Source of the DNA: Promethearchaeota archaeon
GTDB lineage: Archaea; Asgardarchaeota; Lokiarchaeia; Sigynarchaeales; SOKP01
Direction of reading: 5' to 3'
DNA length: 11,325 nucleotides
NCBI GenBank assembly: GCA_019894655.1
Contig: JAGXNZ010000088.1
Span: forward strand, 1 to 11,325
A model generated the notes under the pieces. It was not told the origin of the DNA and made no database searches. It saw only the letters and a program-made list of their open reading frames with translations. Of the stretch, positions 1 through 6,852 are shown one piece after another (the first letter of the stretch is position 1; every line of letters starts with the position of its first letter). The position numbers were made by a program, and so were the translations under genes.

Positions 1-54
1 CCTCAAGAAATTATTGCTAATACTAAATCGGTTACAGGGAAATACCTAAAATAA
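1..54 (+). CDS. uvrA: C-terminal end of an upstream gene, probably excinuclease subunit UvrA (partial)
   Basis: The window opens inside an open frame that runs in frame 1 to a TAA at 52-54 and encodes PQEIIANTKSVTGKYLK. This matches the characteristic end of UvrA, where a GTPEE(I/V)xxNxxSxTGxYLK-type tail follows the second ATPase domain. UvrA is the damage-recognition ATPase of UvrABC nucleotide excision repair; it is found in bacteria and in some archaea. Only 17 residues are visible, so no catalytic motif can be checked and the call rests on the tail pattern alone. Its stop lies 111 nt before the GH3 gene on the same strand. T-rich tracts around 68-82 could end its transcript. Confidence 0.6.
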   Translation, partial: PQEIIANTKSVTGKYLK

Positions 55-138
55 GACTATTTATTAAATTTTTAATCTTTTTATAATTTCATTTAGTCCT
101 AAAAATAAATAATATTAATTTCATTCTACAATCTTAGT

Positions 139-147
139 ATTTTAAAA
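139..147 (+). promoter_or_regulatory. Possible TATA box of the GH3 gene, giving a near-leaderless mRNA
   Basis: An ATTTTAAAA element lies about 20-25 nt before the GH3 start codon, and no Shine-Dalgarno sequence lies between them. In archaea this spacing would place the transcription start at or just before the ATG. A second candidate, CTTTTTATAA at 77-86, would instead give a leader of over 50 nt. Such motifs are common by chance in AT-rich DNA. Confidence 0.3.
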
Positions 148-165
148 AAAACTTCTTGATTTGAT

Positions 166-2316
166 ATGTCTGGAAAACCTACTTATTTTAACCCTTCAAA
201 ACCTCTCGAAGAAAGAATCGAGGATTTAATCTCAAGGATGACCTTGGAAGAAAAAATACCTCAACTCTTAAATGACGCAATTTCAATTGAACGGTTAGAG
301 GTTCCAAAGTATAATTGGTGGAGTGAATGTCTTCATGGGATTGGATTTTCTGGCATAGCTACAGTGTTTCCCCAAGCTATCGGGTTAGCTGCTTCATTTG
401 ATTTAGACTTGATTAAGAGGATTGCAATTGCAATCTCGGACGAAGGAAGAGCTAAACATCATGAAGCTGTCAGAAATAATGAGAGGAAAATCTACCAAGG
501 TTTAACTTTTTGGTCACCAAATATCAACATTTTTCGAGACCCTCGATGGGGTAGGGGACAAGAAACATATGGTGAAGATCCTTTCTTAACCTCAAAAATG
601 GGTGTCACCTTTGTTAAAGGCTTGCAAGGAGATAATCCAAAATACTTAAAACTTGTTGCAACACCAAAACACTATGTAGCTTATAGCGGATTGGAATCGG
701 AACGTCATAAATTTGATGCTATAGTTAGCAAAAAAGATTTATGGGAAACCTATTTACCTGCTTTTGAAGCCTGTATGCGTGAAGGAAAAGCAGAGGCAAT
801 AATGGGGGCATATAACAGAGTCAATGGTGATCCATGTTGTGCTAGTGAGTTTTTACTAGATGAGATTTTGAGAAAGGGATGGGAATTTAAAGGCCATGTT
901 GTTTCCGATTGTGGAGCTATTAGAGATATTTATCATGATCACAAAGTAGTGGAAACTGGGGCCGAAGCAGCAGCAATGGCTATTAATGCTGGCTGCGATT
1001 TGTTTTGCAGTGTTGGTATCTTTACAAAAAAAAAGAAAAGAATTCGTTGGGAATGGATAAGTACCGCTATTAAGACTAACTTACTAAAAGAAGAAGTGAT
1101 AGACAAGGCTTTAAATAGACTCTTTAGAGCTAGGTTCTTACTAGGAATGTTTGATCCACCAGAGTTAGTACCTTATACAAATATACCATATGAAGTGAAT
1201 GATTGCGAGGAGCATAGACAATTAGCATTAGAGGCCGCTAAAAAAACAATAGTATTATTGAAGAATGAGGGTAATCTATTACCTTTAGAAAAAAATATAA
1301 AGAAAATTGCTGTTATTGGCCCAACTGCTGATAATAAAGATGTATTATTGGGGAATTACAACGGTACACCATCAAAATATACCACCATTTTAAATGGAAT
1401 TAGGGAATCGGTTTCTGATCAAACAGAAATTTTATTTAGTGAAGGTTGTCCTCTTAAAGAAAAATCGACCGAGGGATTTAATGAGGCTATAAAAATAGCG
1501 AAAGATGCTGATATTGCAATTCTAGTCTTAGGGATATCCCCTCGTCTTGAAGGTGAAGAGGGACAAGCAACTGAATCTGATTTGGAGGGAGACAGACTAG
1601 AAATAGGTTTACCTGGAAGTCAGAAAGACCTATTGAAAACTATTCAAGGAATAGGAAAACCGATTGTTTTGATATTAACGGGTGGAAGTGCCATTTCATT
1701 CAATTTTGCTAAAGAACATATTCGTTCCATTTTATTTTCATGGTATCCAGGTGAAGAAGGCGGTAAAGCGATTGCCGAAGTAATTTTTGGGACATATAAT
1801 CCTGCAGGACGATTGCCAGTTACATTCTATAAATCTGTCGATCAACTCCCTGATATGAGGGATTATAATATGGTGGGAAGAACATATAGGTATTTTAAAG
1901 GAGAGCCATTATATCCATTTGGATATGGGTTAAGTTATACTGATTTTAAGTATAGTTCTCTGAAATTATCATCAGGCGAAATTAATAGTGGTGAAAAGGT
2001 TAAAGTTAGTGTTGATGTCGAAAACATAGGTAGAATGGAAGGTGAAGAAGTTGTTCAATTATATATCAGTCAGTCTTCCAAGTCATTTCGAGTTCCTATC
2101 CGGGAATTAAAGGGTTTTAAAAGAATAAACTTAAACAAAAATGAGAAAAAGACAGTTTCTTTTGAAATTAATCAAAATCATTATTCTATAGTGAATATGG
2201 ATGGTGAGAGAATTGTACAACCGGGAGAAATAATGATATTTGTTGGTGGATCGCAACCGGGATTTATTGAAAATGCTTCTGAAGTCCTTAAAGGAAGTTT
2301 TAAAATTAGGAATTAA
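166..2316 (+). CDS. Glycoside hydrolase family 3 protein (beta-xylosidase/beta-glucosidase type), cytoplasmic
   Basis: The 716-residue protein has the full three-part GH3 layout. A TIM-barrel domain (about 1-330) contains SPNINIFRDPRWGRGQETYG (117-136), the KH pair at 168-169 and VVSDCGAI, in which D248 is the expected nucleophile. An alpha/beta sandwich domain (about 350-590) holds LEGEEGQ (461-467) with candidate acid/base glutamates E462/E464/E465, SWYPGEEGG, NPAGRLPVTFY and YPFGYGLSY. A fibronectin III-like domain (about 598-696) closes the protein. It would release terminal beta-linked sugars from oligosaccharides. The RWGRGQETYGEDP and LEGEE motifs resemble bacterial beta-xylosidase-like GH3 enzymes, but the substrate cannot be read from sequence. 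There is no signal peptide or membrane segment, so it probably acts on imported oligosaccharides. The ATG start lacks a Shine-Dalgarno site. Residues 282-297 form an odd lysine-rich insertion beside an A9 tract. No sugar transporter or other carbohydrate gene is visible nearby. Confidence 0.93.
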   Translation: MSGKPTYFNPSKPLEERIEDLISRMTLEEKIPQLLNDAISIERLEVPKYNWWSECLHGIGFSGIATVFPQAIGLAASFDLDLIKRIAIAISDEGRAKHHEAVRNNERKIYQGLTFWSPNINIFRDPRWGRGQETYGEDPFLTSKMGVTFVKGLQGDNPKYLKLVATPKHYVAYSGLESERHKFDAIVSKKDLWETYLPAFEACMREGKAEAIMGAYNRVNGDPCCASEFLLDEILRKGWEFKGHVVSDCGAIRDIYHDHKVVETGAEAAAMAINAGCDLFCSVGIFTKKKKRIRWEWISTAIKTNLLKEEVIDKALNRLFRARFLLGMFDPPELVPYTNIPYEVNDCEEHRQLALEAAKKTIVLLKNEGNLLPLEKNIKKIAVIGPTADNKDVLLGNYNGTPSKYTTILNGIRESVSDQTEILFSEGCPLKEKSTEGFNEAIKIAKDADIAILVLGISPRLEGEEGQATESDLEGDRLEIGLPGSQKDLLKTIQGIGKPIVLILTGGSAISFNFAKEHIRSILFSWYPGEEGGKAIAEVIFGTYNPAGRLPVTFYKSVDQLPDMRDYNMVGRTYRYFKGEPLYPFGYGLSYTDFKYSSLKLSSGEINSGEKVKVSVDVENIGRMEGEEVVQLYISQSSKSFRVPIRELKGFKRINLNKNEKKTVSFEINQNHYSIVNMDGERIVQPGEIMIFVGGSQPGFIENASEVLKGSFKIRN

Positions 2317-2340
2317 ATATTTTTATTGCATTTTAGCTTA

Positions 2341-2928
2341 CTATTTTTGTTCTTTTATTCTTTCATAGAAATTAATTATTATTTTTTCACGAGAAGATGC
2401 AATCTCTTTGGAAATATCCAAAAAAAGCTGAGTTTTAAGTTTCAATATCTTATTCTCGAGATGTTCAACTACATCATTTAAACCCCCTTTTCTTAATATC
2501 GTAAAACCTATAGTACGGTATAATCCGATAGCTCCAAGAGCATCTAACTTATCAGCATCAGACAATATTTTTGCTTCGAGAGTTTTAGGTATTTTATTAT
2601 TTGAAAATGAGTGGGATCGGATACAGTGAAGGATATTTTTAATATTAATAATACTTAGATCAAAGTTGTTATTGTAAATAAACTTCTCTGCGATGTCTGC
2701 AGAGCTTTCTGCGTGATTTTCTACAGTTTCCCTGCTTTTAATGTTTCTACCGATATCATGAAGTAACGTAGCTATTTTAAGCACAGTTAAATTTGCATTT
2801 AACTTAATTCCGATTTCTAAACTTTGTTTTAATACTCTTTCTGTATGTTTAAAACCGTGAATATCGTCTTTCTTAGAATGTTCATATGCAAATGTGTGAA
2901 CTTTTGCAATCATAGTCTCAAAATCCAT
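2341..2928 (-). CDS. HD-domain phosphohydrolase (YedJ-like)
   Basis: This 195-residue soluble protein belongs to the HD metal-dependent phosphohydrolase superfamily. The expected metal-ligand pattern is visible: H24 and H28 in DIHGFKHTERV, the HD dyad H57-D58 in LLHDIGR, H72 in ENHAESSADIA, H101 and H106 in the following helix, and D124 in SDADKLDALGAIGLYR. The order and spacing, especially the DADKLDALGAIG block, match the small stand-alone HD hydrolases related to E. coli YedJ. Relatives act on nucleotides or other phosphate esters; the substrate here is unknown. The gene converges on the GH3 gene with 24 nt between stops and sits 95 nt beyond the acyl-CoA synthetase stop. T-tracts in that gap suggest it is a separate transcript. 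The ATG at 2928 has no clear ribosome-binding site. Met6 is an alternative start that would leave all motifs intact. Confidence 0.85.
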   Translation of the reverse strand: MDFETMIAKVHTFAYEHSKKDDIHGFKHTERVLKQSLEIGIKLNANLTVLKIATLLHDIGRNIKSRETVENHAESSADIAEKFIYNNNFDLSIINIKNILHCIRSHSFSNNKIPKTLEAKILSDADKLDALGAIGLYRTIGFTILRKGGLNDVVEHLENKILKLKTQLFLDISKEIASSREKIIINFYERIKEQK

Positions 2929-2955
2929 AATAGTAAAGATCTAAATGAATTATAG

Positions 2956-2965
2956 TAATTAAAAA
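2956..2965 (-). promoter_or_regulatory. Possible TATA box of the HD phosphohydrolase gene
   Basis: Read on the minus strand this is TTTTTAATTA, about 28-37 nt before the HD gene start. An archaeal start site about 25 nt downstream would leave a leader of only a few bases, which fits the missing Shine-Dalgarno site. The gap is so AT-rich that a chance match is possible. Confidence 0.25.
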
Positions 2966-2982
2966 CGCAATTATTAATGAAT

Positions 2983-2999
2983 AAAAAACAATTAAAAAA
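2983..2999 (-). terminator. Double T-tract, likely terminator of the acyl-CoA synthetase transcript
   Basis: On the minus strand two runs of six T (complement of 2994-2999 and 2983-2988) lie 24-41 nt beyond the acyl-CoA synthetase stop. Archaeal RNA polymerase terminates at such U-tracts without needing a hairpin, and none is visible here. They would separate this transcript from the HD gene. Confidence 0.45.
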
Positions 3000-3023
3000 G
3001 AGAAATTTAAAATTTAATAAATA

Positions 3024-4709
3024 TTAGACTTCTTCTCCTCGTTTTCTGGCTTCAATATCTTTGAGGTCTTTTCTAAGTACTTTACCAACAAGAGTTTCTG
3101 GAAGTTCTTTTCTGAATTCTATAAATTTTGGTACTTTGTAAGGCGCTACAGTTTGTCTACAAAATTCTTTTATTTCTGCTTTTATTTCTTCTGATTCGTC
3201 GTATCCATCTTTTAGGACAATGAATGCTTTTACTCTTTCACTACCAGGAATATCTGGATTAGGAATTCCAATTACGGCTGCATTTTCAATAGCTTCGTGT
3301 TCAAATAATACGTCTTCCAACTCTCTTGGGTAAACTTTAAATCCGCTAACATTTATCATATCCTTCTTCCGATCAACTATAAAGAAGTAACCATCTTCGT
3401 CCATTATTGCGATATCTCCCGTTAAAAGCCATTCCCCTTTAATTTGATTAGCAGTGGCCTCAGGTTTGTTCCAATAACCTTTCATAACTTGAGGTCCTTT
3501 AATCATGATTTCACCCGATTCACCAAGTGGCATAATTTTGGTATAATCGTCAATATCAACAATTTTTAATTCAGTATCAGGAATTGGCATTCCAACAGAA
3601 CCTATCTTCCTTTCTCCTAGAACAGGATTTGTGGTTGCTACTGGTGACGTCTCTGTCAGTCCGTAACCCTCAAGTATTTTACCACCAGTCCTCTTTTCAA
3701 ATTCTCTAAGTACTTCAGGAGGCATGGGGGCTGCTCCTGTGTTACATATTCTTATAGATTTCATATCTTTAGCATAATCTTCTAAATCATCCCGCTCTAA
3801 TAAACGCATGTACATCGTTGGTACTCCCGGAAACATTGCCGGATTTGTTGCTTTAATTATTTCGAATAATGATTTTTGATCCCGCGGGTCTGGATTTAAA
3901 GCGATGGTTGAGGCATTGTAAATCACGATATTCATGCATACAGTTTGACCATAAATATGGAATAATGGTAAATTGGTAAGAGTAGTATCTCTACCTCTTT
4001 TAATTTCAGCTCCTAACCATCGGTGAGTAGCTATACAATTTGAGACTATATTATAATGAGTAAGCATTGCTCCTTTAGGGAGTCCTGTAGTACCTCCAGT
4101 ATACTGCAAGCAGGCTATAGTTTCTTTTGCGTTTGTTTCGAACTTTGGAGGATCAGGTTTTGTATTATTGATGAGATTTATAAATTGCTTTGTTCCAGCG
4201 ATTTCAGGAGGGTTTCTTGGTGCCATCATTGTATAATCAAATATATTTGTGATTATTACATGTCTCAATCGTGTTCTATCTCGTATGTTATTAATTTTTT
4301 CGACTTGATTATCCCATGCTATAATTATCTCTGCTCCACAATCATTTAATTGGTATGATAATTCATGTTCTGTGTGGAGAACGCTACAAGCAGTAACTAT
4401 TCCTCCCGCTTTTAATATCCCATAATAACTGAAAATAAATTGAGGGAAATTGGGGATCATTATTGCTACCACATCGCCTTTCTTTACTCCTAATTCTACG
4501 AGAGCCGTTGCGAGCCTATCGGCGATATCCTTAAATCTCTTATAGGAAATTTTGTTTTTCATGAACCAAATCGCTGTTCGGGCACTAAAATCCTTTGCAG
4601 AATTATCTAAAAATTCGTAAATATTCATATTAGGATAATCTATATGCGTAGGAACATTTTCATCGTAATGTTTCAACCAAGGTTTAGAAGAATATGGATT
4701 TTCACTCAT
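3024..4709 (-). CDS. Long-chain acyl-CoA synthetase-like AMP-forming ligase
   Basis: The 561-residue protein is a complete member of the ANL (AMP-binding) superfamily. It carries the P-loop YTGGTTGLPKGAMLTH (203-218), the A5 motif GYGLTETSP (348-356), the A7 region LTGDIAIMDEDGYFFIVDRKKD with D432 for ribose binding, the hinge/A8 segment MINVSGFKVYPRELE (451-465), and the A10 motif ETLVGKVLRKDL, with K543 as the expected catalytic lysine. It would adenylate a carboxylic acid with ATP and then form the CoA thioester. Length and motif wording fit long-chain or medium-chain fatty acyl-CoA ligases, but aryl- and branched-acid ligases look similar. No membrane segment is seen. The gene starts 80 nt beyond the HEAT-repeat gene stop on the same strand, so it may be the last gene of the liv operon. 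Its ribosome-binding site is weak. The context allows a role in activating an imported acid, which is inference. Confidence 0.92.
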   Translation of the reverse strand: MSENPYSSKPWLKHYDENVPTHIDYPNMNIYEFLDNSAKDFSARTAIWFMKNKISYKRFKDIADRLATALVELGVKKGDVVAIMIPNFPQFIFSYYGILKAGGIVTACSVLHTEHELSYQLNDCGAEIIIAWDNQVEKINNIRDRTRLRHVIITNIFDYTMMAPRNPPEIAGTKQFINLINNTKPDPPKFETNAKETIACLQYTGGTTGLPKGAMLTHYNIVSNCIATHRWLGAEIKRGRDTTLTNLPLFHIYGQTVCMNIVIYNASTIALNPDPRDQKSLFEIIKATNPAMFPGVPTMYMRLLERDDLEDYAKDMKSIRICNTGAAPMPPEVLREFEKRTGGKILEGYGLTETSPVATTNPVLGERKIGSVGMPIPDTELKIVDIDDYTKIMPLGESGEIMIKGPQVMKGYWNKPEATANQIKGEWLLTGDIAIMDEDGYFFIVDRKKDMINVSGFKVYPRELEDVLFEHEAIENAAVIGIPNPDIPGSERVKAFIVLKDGYDESEEIKAEIKEFCRQTVAPYKVPKFIEFRKELPETLVGKVLRKDLKDIEARKRGEEV

Positions 4710-4760
4710 AATTTTAACCGTTCTTTTTAATTGTATTATTTATCTTTTTTTAATTTTTAA

Positions 4761-4787
4761 TATAACTCTGAAATCAATTAAGTTATA
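4761..4787. repeat. 7-bp inverted repeat between the HEAT and acyl-CoA synthetase genes
   Basis: TATAACT (4761-4767) and AGTTATA (4781-4787) are perfect inverted arms around a 13-nt spacer, in the 80-nt gap just after the HEAT gene stop. In the minus-strand transcript the sequence that follows is A-rich rather than U-rich, so it does not look like an intrinsic terminator. It could be a protein-binding site for an internal promoter of the synthetase or a weak 3'-end stem. Chance is a real alternative in this AT-rich sequence. Confidence 0.4.
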
Positions 4788-4789
4788 AT

Positions 4790-6136
4790 TTAATTATTTT
4801 CTTTGATGTTGTCAATTGCGAAATCCGCAGATTCACAAACGTAATCACATTCGTCATGCATTAGATTTTCTAATGCGGAAATAATTTCGGGTTTATTTAC
4901 ACTAATTTTTCCTAAAGCTTCAGAAGCCCTCCATCGAACATCTGGTTTATTATCTTCTAATGCTATTAACAAAGACGGAACAGCTTTCCTTGCAACAGGT
5001 CCAATTTTTCCTAGCGAGAGAGCTGCCTCTCGTCTAACAATTGCTTTCGAATTGCTTAAGGCTATTTCTAAAGCTAACATCGTTTCCTCTGAATCTATAC
5101 CAATTGATCCTAAATTTCTAGCAGCTTCTACTTGAACAGAAGATTTTTTATCATTTAATAGGCTTATTAAATCAGGGATTCCTTCTTTTGCCACTACTCC
5201 AATCCCACCAATCGCAGATATAATAACAATTTTCATCTTCGTATTAGCGGTTTTAGTTGCTCTAATTAAAGCAGGGACTGCATCTTTACCTAAACTTCGA
5301 AGAGAATTAGCAGCTTTCCCTCTCACTTCTTCCTTAGAGTCTTTTAACATCAAAATCAATTTTTCAAAAATTTCTGGAGTTTTTATTCCTAGTTCTCCTA
5401 AAGCATCAACAGCATCTTTTCTTACAACTCTATTTTTATGATTCAACGCATTAAATAAGTGAGGAATAGATTCTTCACCAATTTCCTTAAGAGTATTAAC
5501 AATGTGGTATCGTACACGCCAATCCTTATCATCGAGTGCATTTACTAAGGTAGGAATTGCTTTAATTGTGCCTTTTCCAATACTACTCATTGCTCGAGCA
5601 GAAGTTGTTCTCACCTCCCAGCTTGGATCGCTAATGCTCCTCATTAAATCAGGTATAATCTCATATGCCTCAGTGCCTAACAGACCTAACGCATTTGCTG
5701 CTCCAATCCGTACTTGCTCATTTTTATCTTTCAGCGCATGGCTAAGAACCTTCAGTACATCTTCAGTTACATGACCAATTTTTCCAAGTGAGGTAACAAC
5801 TGCTACTCTAATTGATTCTTCGTCATCAGAACAGCACTTAGATAACTCATTAGTTGAGGTACTTGCTATCTTACCAATTTTTCCTAGAGATCTTGCTACT
5901 TCTCGACGAATACTCCAATCATCATCATTTAAGTATTCAGTTATTTTATGAACAGCAATTTCACCTGATTTCTCTCCTAATTCACCGAGAACAAATATTG
6001 AATTAAACCGGATAGAACGGCTATCGCTATCTACATTTCTAAGAACTTCTTCAATGACAGAAAAATCTTTTTCTATTCTCGCTAAAATTAAATCGATTCT
6101 CGCATCTCTTAACAATTGTTCTAAGGAAGCCGACAT
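4790..6136 (-). CDS. HEAT-repeat (PBS-lyase-like) scaffold protein in the liv operon
   Basis: This 448-residue protein is built almost entirely of about 13 HEAT-like helical repeats of 31-33 residues, from residue 27 to the end. The recurring pattern is (V/I)RxxAxxxLGxIG, as in WSIRREVARSLGKIG, EQVRIGAANALGLLG, AIVRREAALSLGKIG and PDVRWRASEALGKIS. A short helical N-terminus (1-26) precedes them. There is no signal peptide, membrane segment or catalytic motif, so it is most likely a cytoplasmic protein-binding solenoid. Repeat 9 (about 287-318) and repeat 13 are the most divergent. Its Shine-Dalgarno AAGGTGAT (complement of 6142-6149) overlaps the livF stop codon, with only 11 nt between stop and ATG. 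It therefore appears translationally coupled to the transporter ATPase gene. Its partner is unknown; the ABC transporter subunits or the downstream CoA ligase are candidates by position only. Confidence 0.9.
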   Translation of the reverse strand: MSASLEQLLRDARIDLILARIEKDFSVIEEVLRNVDSDSRSIRFNSIFVLGELGEKSGEIAVHKITEYLNDDDWSIRREVARSLGKIGKIASTSTNELSKCCSDDEESIRVAVVTSLGKIGHVTEDVLKVLSHALKDKNEQVRIGAANALGLLGTEAYEIIPDLMRSISDPSWEVRTTSARAMSSIGKGTIKAIPTLVNALDDKDWRVRYHIVNTLKEIGEESIPHLFNALNHKNRVVRKDAVDALGELGIKTPEIFEKLILMLKDSKEEVRGKAANSLRSLGKDAVPALIRATKTANTKMKIVIISAIGGIGVVAKEGIPDLISLLNDKKSSVQVEAARNLGSIGIDSEETMLALEIALSNSKAIVRREAALSLGKIGPVARKAVPSLLIALEDNKPDVRWRASEALGKISVNKPEIISALENLMHDECDYVCESADFAIDNIKENN

Positions 6137-6141
6137 TTTTA

Positions 6142-6149
6142 ATCACCTT
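6142..6149 (-). promoter_or_regulatory. Shine-Dalgarno site of the HEAT gene overlapping the livF stop
   Basis: On the minus strand AAGGTGAT lies 5 nt before the HEAT ATG and shares bases with the livF TAA (complement of 6148-6150). This arrangement favours re-initiation by ribosomes finishing livF, and it ties the HEAT gene to the transporter operon. Confidence 0.7.
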
Positions 6150-6852
6150 AAATTCCTAAATAAACTTTTTTTATTCGAGGTTCTTTCTCAAGTTCTTCCT
6201 TTGTTCCCCTCATTTCTATTTTTCCCTCTTCCAATAAATAAATAGTTTCACCAACATCCATAGCTAACACAGCATCTTGTTCAACTAATAAAGTTGTTGT
6301 CCCCCCTTTTTTAATTTCATTGATCGCAACGAATATTTTATCTTTAACCTTAGGAGCTAATCCTAAAGAAGGTTCATCCAAAAGAAGCAATTTTGGATCT
6401 GCCATAATAGCTCTAGAGATAGCTAACATTTGCTGTTCTCCACCACTCAATGTGCCTGCTCTTTGCTTTCTTCTTTCCGAAAGGCGAGGGAAAAGTTCAA
6501 AAACAAATTCTAAGAGCTCGTTAAATTTTTTCTTATTTTTTAACGAATACGCTCCCATTTCGATATTTTCCATTACAGTCATATCGTAGAATAACCGTCT
6601 ACGCTCAGGACAAAGAGCAATTCCTTTCTTTGCAATTTTATGAGCCTTAAGCTCATCTATTCGCTCCCCTAGAAATTCGACTTTACCTCTATCTGGTTCT
6701 TCCAACCCAGCAATAACTCTAAGGAGCGTTGATTTCCCTGCTCCGTTAGGGCCAATTACAGCATCAAGAACTCCTTCCTCTATCTTTAAGTTAATTTCTT
6801 CAAGGGCTCTAGCTTTTCCATAATAATGATAAATTTTTCTCATTTCAAGCAA
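6148..6852 (-). CDS. livF: LIV-type ABC transporter ATP-binding protein LivF
   Basis: This is one of the two ATPase subunits of a branched-chain amino acid type (LIV/HAAT) importer, acting on the cytoplasmic face. Counting from the upstream GTG at 6861 (237 residues), it has Walker A GPNGAGKST (37-45), the LivF-type Q-loop region CPERRRLF (84-91), signature LSGGEQQ (138-144), Walker B LLLLDEPSLGLAP (158-170) and LVEQD (192-196). In that last motif glutamine replaces the H-loop histidine, as is usual for LivF. I prefer the TTG at 6850-6852 as start. A strong Shine-Dalgarno GGAGGTGA sits 5 nt before it, whereas the GTG at 6861 lies inside that Shine-Dalgarno. The resulting beginning MLEMRKIYHYYG also matches the usual LivF N-terminus (234 residues). 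With this start the gene overlaps livG by 8 nt. Confidence 0.93.
   Translation of the reverse strand: MLEMRKIYHYYGKARALEEINLKIEEGVLDAVIGPNGAGKSTLLRVIAGLEEPDRGKVEFLGERIDELKAHKIAKKGIALCPERRRLFYDMTVMENIEMGAYSLKNKKKFNELLEFVFELFPRLSERRKQRAGTLSGGEQQMLAISRAIMADPKLLLLDEPSLGLAPKVKDKIFVAINEIKKGGTTTLLVEQDAVLAMDVGETIYLLEEGKIEMRGTKEELEKEPRIKKVYLGI

Noticed and set aside
4056..4349. Plus-strand open frame of 97 codons opposite the acyl-CoA synthetase
   Set aside because: It lies wholly inside a confident minus-strand gene, its Cys/Ser/Tyr-rich product looks like no protein family, and it has no credible ribosome-binding site.
5502..5774. Plus-strand open frame of 90 codons opposite the HEAT gene
   Set aside because: It is an antisense shadow of the repetitive HEAT codons; its Ser/Leu-rich composition mirrors them.
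4790..6136. The repeated motifs in this gene as a DNA repeat array or CRISPR-like structure
   Set aside because: The periodicity of about 95 nt is at the protein level (HEAT repeats); the DNA copies are diverged and have no constant spacer structure.
6054..6589. Plus-strand open frames opposite the HEAT start and livF
   Set aside because: Both are contained almost entirely in well-supported minus-strand genes and show no recognisable domain.
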